64,000 bases of DNA, taken from the NCBI RefSeq assembly GCF_039541915.1, contig NZ_BAABHD010000080.1:1-64000 (forward strand), read 5' to 3'. The DNA is from Nibrella saemangeumensis. GTDB lineage: Bacteria > Bacteroidota > Bacteroidia > Cytophagales > Spirosomataceae. Positions 44,364 to 52,548 of this stretch are shown here, piece after piece. Every line of letters starts with the position of its first letter. Position 1 is the first letter of the stretch. The notes beneath the pieces are model-generated. The model worked only from the letters and a program-made list of their open reading frames with translations, ran no database searches and was not told the DNA's origin. Both the position numbers and the translations under genes were made by a program.

Positions 44364-46205
44364 TTAGAACGCGATCTCTTCTTTCGGATAACGGTAGTGC
44401 AGTTGCTTGCTCTGCCGGATAAATGCGACTAATAATGTGAGCATGCCTACCCGGCCGACAAACATCGTCAGCATGAGCATAACCTTGCTAATCAGGGTCA
44501 AATTGGCCGTAATGCCCAGTGACAGCCCGACGGTACTAAACGCCGAGAACACCTCAAAGGCTATAGCAATCAGCCCTTTACCGCTATCGTTGATGGAAAT
44601 AACAAATACCGCAAATCCGATATACAGTAAGGACGACATAATAATGGCAAACGCCCGGCGCACCGACTGATGCGATATTTCGGAGCGAAAGAAATCGGTG
44701 CGCTCCTTACCCCGTATCACCGCTACCATGTTTAGTACCGCCAGACCGGCGGTAGTCGTTTTGATACCACCACCGGTAGAGCCCGGCGACGCGCCTATCC
44801 ACATCAGCAGCAGGTAAAACATAATGGTCGGTAGCGTCATCTGCGTCAGGTCTACCGTATTGAAGCCCGCCGTCCGGGGTGTCACACTACCAAAAAAACT
44901 CGTTACCAGCTTACCGCCCCAGGTTGGGTGCTGAAGCAGCGTAGCCGACTGCTCGAACACCAGGTACGCCATAAAGCCGATCAGCAACAAAATAATGCTG
45001 ACCACCAGGGCCAGTCTGGAATTAAGCGAAATCAGACTGGGAAAATACGCCCGCTTGGGGTTACCCGTTACGCGCCAGTACACATTGGACAGTTTAATTC
45101 GGGTGTAGCGGTACAAATTAAAAACAATTGGGAAGCCCATACCCCCCAGAATAATCAGCACCGCCAGAAACATCTGCAGGGTATAATTAAAGCGAATAAC
45201 GGATTCGTATAAGCCATTGGTGTACGTAGAGAAACCGGCATTACAAAACGCCGAAACGGCATGAAACATAGAGAAAAAGAGTTTGTCGCGCTGCCGGACA
45301 AACAAAGCATCGTCCAGGGAAAAATAAATAAACACCGCTCCAATTCCTTCAAACAGCAAGGTTACAAACACCACCTGGTACACAAAGAACATGATGTTGT
45401 TGATTTGCTGGCTGCTCATGATGTCTTTGAAGGCGAGTTGCGTTTTGATGGAGGCATTCCCCGCAACGGCATACGCCAGCAGTCCGGCAAAGGTCATAAA
45501 GCCCAGTCCGCCGAGTTGTATGAGTAACAGAATGATCACCTGGCCAAATGCTGTAAAATGGGTAGCCGTGTCAACGACAATCAAACCGGTAACGCATACG
45601 GCACTGGTTGCCGTAAACAACGCATCAAGGGTAGACAGGCTCCGGTTGGTCGCGTTGGGCAGCTTCAGCAGAAAGGCCCCCAGGAAAATCAGCAGCACAA
45701 AACTGCCGATAAACAGCAGGCCGGGATTAACCGTCCGTGAGTAAATCCGGTGCAGCGAATACGAGGCTTCCGTGACAAAGCCCAGCAGTATACCGGCATA
45801 GAGAAGCAGCTTATAGAACAGGAAGCGGTTGGAATCTACGTTGACCAGCACTGCCTTGGTCGGCAGCACATACAGGGTCAGAAAGAGCAGAAATAACCAG
45901 CCGGCTATGTTGAAAATTCGCGCCCACCGGCTTTTGGGAATAAAGCTCTCCAGCACCAACCGTACGCCAATGGCTATGGAGAGCAGCCCCAGAATGATCT
46001 CCAGCCAGAAGTCAATAAAGAAATGGTTACCCCAGAACGATTTAAAACCAAACTCGTAAATAACGATGCCAACCCCGATTGTCAGCAGCCCTGGTACCAC
46101 AAAGCTCAGTATCTCCAGAATTTTTTCGTGTAATCCTGCCAGAAAAAATCGGGACTGCCGGCTTCGGATAAAACTCCACCTGGCCAATAGCTTAATTCTG
46201 TTCAT
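44364..46205 (-). CDS. Potassium uptake protein TrkH/KtrB
   Basis: Membrane pore subunit of 613 residues, longer than most KtrB, with an N-terminal extension of about five hydrophobic segments (to about 160) before the four-repeat channel core. Pore-loop motifs are DALFTATSAVCVTG near 195, AVSAFCNAGFS near 315, and GSVTPRTAGFNTVDL near 435. SAFSTVGLSLGIT near 570 is the last. These carry the glycine residues of the selectivity filter. It belongs with TrkA, 11 bases downstream. Confidence 0.94.
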   Translation of the reverse strand: MNRIKLLARWSFIRSRQSRFFLAGLHEKILEILSFVVPGLLTIGVGIVIYEFGFKSFWGNHFFIDFWLEIILGLLSIAIGVRLVLESFIPKSRWARIFNIAGWLFLLFLTLYVLPTKAVLVNVDSNRFLFYKLLLYAGILLGFVTEASYSLHRIYSRTVNPGLLFIGSFVLLIFLGAFLLKLPNATNRSLSTLDALFTATSAVCVTGLIVVDTATHFTAFGQVIILLLIQLGGLGFMTFAGLLAYAVAGNASIKTQLAFKDIMSSQQINNIMFFVYQVVFVTLLFEGIGAVFIYFSLDDALFVRQRDKLFFSMFHAVSAFCNAGFSTYTNGLYESVIRFNYTLQMFLAVLIILGGMGFPIVFNLYRYTRIKLSNVYWRVTGNPKRAYFPSLISLNSRLALVVSIILLLIGFMAYLVFEQSATLLQHPTWGGKLVTSFFGSVTPRTAGFNTVDLTQMTLPTIMFYLLLMWIGASPGSTGGGIKTTTAGLAVLNMVAVIRGKERTDFFRSEISHQSVRRAFAIIMSSLLYIGFAVFVISINDSGKGLIAIAFEVFSAFSTVGLSLGITANLTLISKVMLMLTMFVGRVGMLTLLVAFIRQSKQLHYRYPKEEIAF

Positions 46206-46312
46206 AAAATGGGCCGCAACACAATACCGTTATGATTTATCTTCAAAATGCCTACCAACTAAGCCGGTTGTTGCTTAATATTACCGCGTAAATGTAATTC
46301 CTAACCCCATAT

Positions 46313-46960
46313 ATGAAAAAAATTATTCTTTTCTGTGCCGGCCTACTGCTGGTGATGGCCTGCGCTGGTTCTAAACAAGGTAAACAGGGCGATGGTTGGG
46401 TCCGGATCTTCGACGGGAAAACGATGAACGGCTGGAAGGTCACGGAAGAAAGCCCGGCTACGTTCTCCGTACAGGATGGTGCCATTGTGGTGTTCGGTCC
46501 GAGGGCCCACCTGTTCTACGAAGGACCGGTTGGCAACCACAATTTCAAAAACTTTGAATGGAAGGCGCAGGTCATGACCATGCCCGGTGCTAACTCCGGC
46601 ATGTTTATCCACACCGCTTATCAACCCTCCGGCTGGCCTAACAAAGGATACGAGATTCAGGTCAACCAGACGCATACCGACTGGCGGAAAACGGGCAGCG
46701 TCTACGCCGTGCAGGATGTGCGCGACGTCTTTGTCAAAGATGGCGAGTGGTATACCGAACACATTATCGTGCAGGGCAAAAAAGTCACCATCAAAGTAAA
46801 CGATAAGGTGATCAATGAATTTACCGAGCCGGCCGATTACAATCCGACCGGTGGTAATGCCCAGAAACGACTCAGCAGCGGCACTATTGCCCTACAGGGC
46901 CACGATCCCAAAAGCAAAGTCCTCTACAAAGATATAATGGTCCGGGTACTGCCGGATTAA
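46313..46960 (+). CDS. DUF1080 lipoprotein
   Basis: Lipoprotein of 215 residues with lipobox cysteine 17 (LVMAC) and a single DUF1080 (PF06439) domain. It has GWVRIFDGKTMNGWKV near 27, GANSGMFIHT near 95, and GYEIQVNQTH near 115. It is the same family as the protein at 19529-20245 but lies outside any SusCD locus. Family members cleave 3-keto-glycosides; this one may act at the outer membrane. It has its own terminator 4 bases behind. Confidence 0.88.
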   Translation: MKKIILFCAGLLLVMACAGSKQGKQGDGWVRIFDGKTMNGWKVTEESPATFSVQDGAIVVFGPRAHLFYEGPVGNHNFKNFEWKAQVMTMPGANSGMFIHTAYQPSGWPNKGYEIQVNQTHTDWRKTGSVYAVQDVRDVFVKDGEWYTEHIIVQGKKVTIKVNDKVINEFTEPADYNPTGGNAQKRLSSGTIALQGHDPKSKVLYKDIMVRVLPD

Positions 46961-46964
46961 GCAG

Positions 46965-46991
46965 AGAGGGCCGCACGTGCGGCCCTCTTTT
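46965..46991 (+). terminator. Terminator behind the DUF1080 lipoprotein gene
   Basis: A 24-base perfect palindrome (46965-46988) with TTTT at its 3' end (46988-46991). Confidence 0.85.
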
Positions 46992-46992
46992 G

Positions 46993-47976
46993 TTATCGGA
47001 ACCGCTGAATGCTGTACTCATTCGCCTGCAAGAGGTTGGGGTTATTGGCCTGAGCGGCAGCGCCAACCTCGCTGATGCGGGCGTTGAGGGTGTATACCTG
47101 GCCGTTCACGGCCGTATTGGTCGTAGCATCAGCGTAACCGGTCTGATCGGTTTTGATAACGGTAGCCGTACTCCAGTTATCGGAACTCCGCAATTGCGTT
47201 ACACGGGTCCGGCCATTGACCACGTACAGATCACCGTTGGCCCATACCATGCCATCCGCGCCGGTCAGCGCCGGAAATCCGGTGACTTCCGAGATAGCAT
47301 TGCCATTCATCAGGTCAATTTTAAACAGTTTACCTTCGCTCGACTTGGCGACGATCAGGTAACCGTTGGGATGGTACACGATCCCGTTCAGGTTAAAGCC
47401 TGCTCCGCCAAAGCGGGGGTCAGTCGCCAGGATGCTGGGCTGGCCGGCGCTGGTAACTTTATACACGACTGGCGAAAAGGAGTCGGTTACGTAGGCGTTT
47501 CCCTGCGCATCAACGGCCACATCGTTGCCGAAATGCTGATTATCGGGCAGCAGCGCAGCCAGATCCGCCCATTGCTCCAACTGGCGGGTTTCCAGGTTAA
47601 AGACAAACAGCCCGGCCGTTTTCAACCGCGTCTGCGGAGTACTTTTCACCGACACGCCCTGATCCCCGTTGGCTACGTACAACCGGCCGTTGCTGATCTC
47701 CATACCGATGGCGCTAATCAGCCGGTTGTCGGTCAGCAGATCGGCGTACTGCCCGTTTTCGTCAACGGTACCGACCTTACCCTGGGTGATGGAACTGACC
47801 AGAAAGCGCCGGAGCTGGGTTGAATACTCGATGCCCTCAGGGTACAACCGGGCGCTGGTGAAGTTGATGCGCTCCGGAAAATCAGGCGTTACGCCCGGCT
47901 GGTTATGATCGGAGCAGGAAGATAGGCCGAGTGCCATGACCAGAAGGCCTTGAACCATGTAACGGGGTGTTTTCAT
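46993..47976 (-). CDS. SMP-30/gluconolactonase-like beta-propeller lipoprotein
   Basis: I start at the ATG at 47976, which opens a lipoprotein signal with cysteine 21 (GLSSC), rather than the longer frame beginning at 48096. The 327-residue product has the six-blade propeller character of the SMP-30/NHL group, with GNDVAVDAQGNAYVTDS and NGIVYHPNGYLIVAKS repeats. Enzymes of this fold are lactonases, but many relatives only bind. It is convergent with the DUF1080 gene. No catalytic metal set can be confirmed by eye. Confidence 0.82.
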   Translation of the reverse strand: MKTPRYMVQGLLVMALGLSSCSDHNQPGVTPDFPERINFTSARLYPEGIEYSTQLRRFLVSSITQGKVGTVDENGQYADLLTDNRLISAIGMEISNGRLYVANGDQGVSVKSTPQTRLKTAGLFVFNLETRQLEQWADLAALLPDNQHFGNDVAVDAQGNAYVTDSFSPVVYKVTSAGQPSILATDPRFGGAGFNLNGIVYHPNGYLIVAKSSEGKLFKIDLMNGNAISEVTGFPALTGADGMVWANGDLYVVNGRTRVTQLRSSDNWSTATVIKTDQTGYADATTNTAVNGQVYTLNARISEVGAAAQANNPNLLQANEYSIQRFR

Positions 47977-48187
47977 GATACGATGTGTGTTTTGGTGATA
48001 CGAAACTGGCAGAACCTCACCGGGAGAGCCATTCGATGTATAAACAATGAATGAGTAACCTTTTTGTTTATCTTTTCGTGGGAAAGGTCCGTACATGGTT
48101 TGTGGTGACCCAACTATTGAGCGTCAGCGCAAACTATTCAGGTCTTGCATAGTTGTTAAGGGAAAGCTTAATATCCGCAACAACGCT

Positions 48188-48550
48188 ATGAAACATTTTG
48201 AAACGGTGACCGAAGCCATGGAAGACCTTCGGCAACGGGGATATACGCACGAATTCGTTCCGAAGCAGGATCACCTGGAGGAAGTAAAAACACAATCGAG
48301 AGTGAGAAGCGAAGAATTTCACGTTGATGAATTCCATCGCTTTGAAGGTACTTCGGACCCCGGCGACGAAATGACCGTATACGGCATTACCACCACCAAT
48401 GGTATGAAAGGCGTATTTATGTCGGCGCTGGGTGCCTACGCCAATGAGTTTTCCAAAGAACTGATGGATAAATTTGCCATTGTTGACCGGAAAGAAGTAA
48501 ACACGGAAGGAGCCGTAAAGCCAATTGACACAACGGCCACGAATAAGTAG
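48188..48550 (+). CDS. Small conserved protein (annotated in relatives as PRPP synthetase-like)
   Basis: Product of 120 residues from the ATG at 48188, which opens MKHFETVTEAMEDLRQRGYTHEF. Similar proteins are common in Bacteroidota and often carry the name phosphoribosylpyrophosphate synthetase. At this length none of the PRPP-binding motifs can be present, and I do not believe that name. It has a FHVDEFHRFEG stretch and a GVKGV-like GMKGVFMSALGAYA segment. It has no signal peptide, and a hairpin lies behind it. Confidence 0.78.
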   Translation: MKHFETVTEAMEDLRQRGYTHEFVPKQDHLEEVKTQSRVRSEEFHVDEFHRFEGTSDPGDEMTVYGITTTNGMKGVFMSALGAYANEFSKELMDKFAIVDRKEVNTEGAVKPIDTTATNK

Positions 48551-48576
48551 TAAATTTGCTGATATACACAATACTT

Positions 48577-48607
48577 ACCCGGAACATGACTAATCTTCCG
48601 GGTTTTT
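48577..48607 (+). terminator. Intrinsic terminator before queA
   Basis: An 8-bp stem (48577-48584 with 48596-48603) with an 11-base loop, followed by TTTTT. It ends the small gene at 48188-48550; the queA -7 box starts three bases later. Confidence 0.8.
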
Positions 48608-48610
48608 ACG

Positions 48611-48618
48611 TATGTTTG
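48611..48618 (+). promoter_or_regulatory. Probable -7 box of queA
   Basis: TATGTTTG matches TAnnTTTG, 44 bases before the queA start. The -33 region falls inside the preceding terminator and is not well conserved. Confidence 0.45.
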
Positions 48619-48662
48619 CGGTCTTTAAAAAAACGGGATTGTTCTCTTCGATCTGATCCGCT

Positions 48663-49706
48663 ATGAAGCTATCAGAATTTAAATTTGACCTGCCAGAAAG
48701 TCTCATTGCCAAATATCCAACCGAGCGCGGTGATTCCCGCCTGATGGTTGTCGACCGCAAGACGAAGCAGATTGAGCATAAGATGTTCGCCGATATTCTC
48801 AACTACTTTGACGACGGCGACGTAATGGTCATCAACAATACAAAAGTATTTCCGGCCCGGCTGTACGGCAACAAAGAAAAAACCGGGGCCAAAATTGAAG
48901 TTTTCCTCCTGCGGGAACTCAACCGCGAGATGAAACTCTGGGATGTGCTGGTTGACCCGGCGCGTAAAATCCGCGTGGGCAACAAGCTTTACTTCGGGGA
49001 TAGCGATCTGGTGGCGGAAGTCATCGACAACACGACATCCCGTGGCCGCACCATCCGCTTTCTGTTCGACGGCTCCCACGAGGAGTTTATGAAAGCGATT
49101 GATGAGTTGGGCGAAACACCCCTGCCCCGCGAGATCAAACGCAAAACCGAAGACGCCGACCGCGACCGGTACCAGACTGTCTTTGCCGAGCACGTTGGTG
49201 CGGTGGCCGCCCCGACCGCCGGTCTGCACTTCACCAAAGCCATGATGAAACGCATGGAGATCAAAGGGGTGCATTTTGCGCCGGTGACCCTCCATGTCGG
49301 ACTCGGCACCTTCCGGCAGGTAGACGTTGAAGATCTGACCAAGCATAAGACAGACTCCGAGAACTACCGGATCACCGAAGATGCCGCCCGGATTGTGAAT
49401 GAGGCCCTGGACAATACCCGGCGGGTGTGCGCCATCGGCACCACTTCCCTCAAAGCCCTGGAATCGTCGGTATCGGCTAACAGCCGGCTAAAGCCAGTAG
49501 AAGGCTGGACCGATAAATTCATTTTCCCTCCTTACGAATTTAAAATTGCGAATTCCCTGCTGACCAATTTCCACCTGCCGGAGTCTATCCTGATCATGAT
49601 GACCAGTGCCTTTGGCGGCTACGATCTGGTGATGAAAGCGTACGAATCGGCTATAAAAGAAAAATACCGGTTCTTCAGCTACGGAGACGCCATGTTAATC
49701 ATCTAG
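48663..49706 (+). CDS. queA: S-adenosylmethionine:tRNA ribosyltransferase-isomerase
   Basis: Canonical 347-residue QueA of queuosine synthesis. It transfers and isomerises the ribosyl part of S-adenosylmethionine onto the deazaguanine at the tRNA wobble position. The family signatures are all present: INNTKVFPARL near 58, GAVAAPTAGLHF near 180, HVGLGTFRQV near 217, TTSLKALES near 260, and the closing FFSYGDAMLI. This is the second QueA-type gene in the window and the more standard one. It is followed by ispD after 60 bases. Confidence 0.96.
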   Translation: MKLSEFKFDLPESLIAKYPTERGDSRLMVVDRKTKQIEHKMFADILNYFDDGDVMVINNTKVFPARLYGNKEKTGAKIEVFLLRELNREMKLWDVLVDPARKIRVGNKLYFGDSDLVAEVIDNTTSRGRTIRFLFDGSHEEFMKAIDELGETPLPREIKRKTEDADRDRYQTVFAEHVGAVAAPTAGLHFTKAMMKRMEIKGVHFAPVTLHVGLGTFRQVDVEDLTKHKTDSENYRITEDAARIVNEALDNTRRVCAIGTTSLKALESSVSANSRLKPVEGWTDKFIFPPYEFKIANSLLTNFHLPESILIMMTSAFGGYDLVMKAYESAIKEKYRFFSYGDAMLII

Positions 49707-49718
49707 TGTTGGGTTGTT

Positions 49719-49779
49719 AGTCAATAGTCGTTAGTATTTTTGCTGGTCGCCTACCTCATACTACTAATGACTATTGACT
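49719..49779. repeat. Inverted repeat that contains the ispD start codon
   Basis: Arms 49719-49736 and 49762-49779 match at 17 of 18 positions (AGTCAATAGTC-type words). The loop carries a TATTTTTG -7 box (49735-49742). The right arm holds the ispD ATG (49767-49769) and encodes its first residues. Confidence 0.65.
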
Positions 49780-50450
49780 ATCGCCTTTCCGCCAAATTCG
49801 TGATTATCGTTGCCGGGGGCAGCGGCAGCCGGATGAAATCCGACGTACCGAAACAGTTCCTGCCCATTGGCGATAAACCCATTCTTCAGCATACCCTCGA
49901 ACGCTTTCTCGCCTATCAGGAGGAAAGCCATGCTTCGCTTCATATCATTCTGGTATTGCCGGCCCGTGACATAGATACATGGACGGCCCTCTGCGAAAAG
50001 CACGATTTTTACCCGCCTATTCAAACCGTCACCGGGGGAACTACCCGTTTTCAATCGGTTCGTAACGGCCTGCAAGCGATCAAAACCGCTGAAGGGCTGG
50101 TAGCGGTACACGATGGTGTCCGCCCGTTCATCACCACCGACCTTATCGAACGCGGTTTTGCAATAGCCGCCGAAACCGGCACCGCCGTGGCTGCCGTGGC
50201 CGCCAAAGACTCCGTCCGGGAGGTGTTGCCGGACGGCAGTAGCCGGGCCCTCGACCGTAACCGGCTCCGCCTGATCCAGACGCCCCAGACATTCAGGCTC
50301 GACTGGATGCACCACGCCTTCGCCCAACCCGAGCAGCCTCATTATACCGACTGCGCCAGCGTTCTCGAAGCCAGCGGTTACCCCATTACCTTGATTGAAG
50401 GCAGTTACGAAAACATCAAGATTACGACGCCGGAGGATCTGAAACCCTGA
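49767..50450 (+). CDS. ispD: 2-C-methyl-D-erythritol 4-phosphate cytidylyltransferase
   Basis: Third enzyme of the MEP pathway: it joins CTP and MEP to form CDP-ME for isoprenoid synthesis. From the ATG at 49767 the product has 227 residues. The nucleotidyl-binding signature AGGSGSRM lies at 16-23, with K29 in DVPKQFLPIGDKP. VAVHDGVRPF lies near 114 and a TPQTF block near 170. The first eight residues (MTIDYRLS) precede the usual family start and are encoded by the inverted repeat. meaB follows after 3 bases. Confidence 0.93.
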   Translation: MTIDYRLSAKFVIIVAGGSGSRMKSDVPKQFLPIGDKPILQHTLERFLAYQEESHASLHIILVLPARDIDTWTALCEKHDFYPPIQTVTGGTTRFQSVRNGLQAIKTAEGLVAVHDGVRPFITTDLIERGFAIAAETGTAVAAVAAKDSVREVLPDGSSRALDRNRLRLIQTPQTFRLDWMHHAFAQPEQPHYTDCASVLEASGYPITLIEGSYENIKITTPEDLKP

Positions 50451-50453
50451 CTT

Positions 50454-51431
50454 ATGCGCACCCGTCTCTCCTCTTCTGACTATATCGCCGGCATTCTGGC
50501 CGGTGACCGGCTGGTACTGAGCCGCGCCATTACGCTGGTAGAGAGTCGGTTGAGCAGTGATCAGGCGCTGGCGCGGCAGGTGCTGGAGCTGTTACTGCCG
50601 TATACGGGGAAGTCGGTGCGAGTAGGCATTACGGGGGTGCCGGGGGTTGGGAAGAGCACATTTATTGAAGCGTTTGGTAAGCACCTGACCGGCCAGGGGA
50701 AAAAGCTGGCGGTACTGGCGGTAGACCCCACCAGTCAGCGTTCCGGCGGGAGTTTACTGGGCGACAAGACGCGCATGGAAACACTCTCAGTCGATCCGCT
50801 GGCGTACATCCGACCATCGCCCGCCGGCGATTCCTTGGGCGGAGTGGCGCACCGCACCCGCGAGACGATGCTCCTTTGCGAAGCGGCCGGTTTTGAGGTA
50901 ATTCTGGTGGAGACGGTAGGCGTGGGGCAGTCGGAGACGCTGGTACACGGCATGGTCGACTTCTTTCTGCTGCTGATGCTGGCCGGCGCAGGCGACGAAC
51001 TCCAGGGCATGAAACGCGGCATCATGGAACTGGCCGACGCGCTGGCCATTACAAAGGCCGACAGCGACAATCAGGCAGCCGCCAAACGCGCCAAAGTCGA
51101 ATACCAGAACGCGCTCCACCTGTTTCCGCCAACCGGCACCGGCTGGTTTCCGCCGGTGATGACCTGTTCGGCCCTGACCGGCGAAGGCATTGAATCGGTC
51201 TGGAACACGATTCAGGAACACCAAACGCTGACTACCCAAAACGGCCACCGTACCCGGCGCAGGCAGGCGCAGAATATCGAGTGGCTGCACAGCTATATCC
51301 GGCAGCAACTGGAGATGCACTTCTATAATCAGCCCGGCATACGCGAACGACTGGCTTCGGTTGAAGAGCAGGTTCGTACCGGCACCCTGCTGCCTATTCA
51401 GGCCGCCGATAGTCTCTTCCGCCCGGCTTAG
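50454..51431 (+). CDS. meaB: Methylmalonyl-CoA mutase-associated GTPase
   Basis: G3E-family GTPase of 325 residues that protects and reloads adenosylcobalamin in methylmalonyl-CoA mutase. Walker A GVPGVGKST lies at 61-69, then the DPTSQRSGGSLLGDKTRM block near 92 typical of MeaB/ArgK, and VETVGVGQSE near 159 (switch region). ITKAD near 200 gives guanine specificity. The neighbouring ispD and queA have no link to its function, and the mutase genes are elsewhere. The start is an ATG. Confidence 0.94.
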   Translation: MRTRLSSSDYIAGILAGDRLVLSRAITLVESRLSSDQALARQVLELLLPYTGKSVRVGITGVPGVGKSTFIEAFGKHLTGQGKKLAVLAVDPTSQRSGGSLLGDKTRMETLSVDPLAYIRPSPAGDSLGGVAHRTRETMLLCEAAGFEVILVETVGVGQSETLVHGMVDFFLLLMLAGAGDELQGMKRGIMELADALAITKADSDNQAAAKRAKVEYQNALHLFPPTGTGWFPPVMTCSALTGEGIESVWNTIQEHQTLTTQNGHRTRRRQAQNIEWLHSYIRQQLEMHFYNQPGIRERLASVEEQVRTGTLLPIQAADSLFRPA

Positions 51432-51458
51432 GGTAAGTCTTTCCGAGAATAGTCTTTT

Positions 51459-52538
51459 ATGTATATGGCAAGAAAGCTGATGATCCTGCTACTGGGCCTG
51501 CTCTCCACGGCCGCGTGGGCCCAAACTGATACAACCATCATTATTCGGGCGGTAACCGGCCTGAAGTATGACCCGCCCCGGCTGGTAATCCAACCGGGTA
51601 GGCAACTGCGGCTCATCCTGAAGAACGACGATGACATGGCCCATAACCTGGTCATCACCAAGCCAAACTCGCGCTTGCGGGTGGTTGAGTTTGCGCTGGC
51701 CCTCGGCGATAAAGGCGCTCAGCAGCATTACGTACCCAACATGGACGAAGTGCTGGCCCATACGCGCATTGTAGAGCCGGGCCATGCCGACACCTTGACC
51801 ATAAAGCTTACCGATGGCGAGTATCCGTTTGTCTGCACCTATCCCGGCCACGGCTACGTCATGTACGGTATGCTGTACGTCACCCGCGACCCAAAGCGGC
51901 TGCCGCCCGCAGACCGTGACCCCAACCTGCCCAATGCCGCACCCAACGCCCATGCCAGCCATACTACGGCCCCCGCACACCCGTATGCGCTGACGTTCCC
52001 GGCGATGTACCGGACATTTATGCCCGACTGTGGTCCGGCGGCCATTGCCGTGGGGTTACCGGCTGTGAACGGTGGGCCGCAGCAGTCGTATTGCTGGGAT
52101 GCCGGCAGTTGCCGGCTGCGGTATGCGTGGTCGGGCGGGTTTGTGGACAACAACGAGCATTGGTCGGGCAAGGGACAATTACTGACCAAAGTAGTCGGTG
52201 AGATTTTTTACCGGGAAAAGACCGGTTTCCCCTGGCGCATCGGCAGCAGCGACACAGTTCCGGAGCCCCGCTTTCTGGGCTATCGGCTGGTCAGCCGCTA
52301 CCCGGAGTTCCGGTACAGGGTCGGGGATATTGACGTGCGGGAGCTGATTCGGCCCGTTGTGAATGGACGGGGGTTTGTACGCCAGTTTACGCTCAGCCCG
52401 TCACAGCAGGCGCTTACCTTCCTGACCGGCACCAATGATGGCATGCGGTATAAAGCTTCCGTCGGAAAGCTGGCAGGTAACAAGCTAATTCTTCCGCCCG
52501 GTACCCGGCAGTTTACCCTAACCATGACGGCTCTTTAA
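51459..52538 (+). CDS. Exported azurin/plastocyanin-like protein with a second C-terminal domain
   Basis: After a signal peptide (to about 22), the first domain (about 25-141) has the type 1 copper set in order: H62 (MAHNLVI), C126 (FVCTYPGH), H131 and M135. It should carry an electron in the periplasm. From about 175 to 359 comes a second domain I cannot name (DCGPAAIAVGLP, RYAWSGGFVDNN), which is rich in aromatic residues and reminiscent of extended dehydrogenase-type proteins. The next gene starts 10 bases later and is also exported. Confidence 0.82.
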   Translation: MYMARKLMILLLGLLSTAAWAQTDTTIIIRAVTGLKYDPPRLVIQPGRQLRLILKNDDDMAHNLVITKPNSRLRVVEFALALGDKGAQQHYVPNMDEVLAHTRIVEPGHADTLTIKLTDGEYPFVCTYPGHGYVMYGMLYVTRDPKRLPPADRDPNLPNAAPNAHASHTTAPAHPYALTFPAMYRTFMPDCGPAAIAVGLPAVNGGPQQSYCWDAGSCRLRYAWSGGFVDNNEHWSGKGQLLTKVVGEIFYREKTGFPWRIGSSDTVPEPRFLGYRLVSRYPEFRYRVGDIDVRELIRPVVNGRGFVRQFTLSPSQQALTFLTGTNDGMRYKASVGKLAGNKLILPPGTRQFTLTMTAL

Positions 52539-52548
52539 CTCCTTAGCC

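Noticed and set aside
48188..48550. Phosphoribosylpyrophosphate synthetase
   Set aside because: The name is attached to similar small proteins, but 120 residues cannot hold the enzyme and the PRPP motifs are missing.
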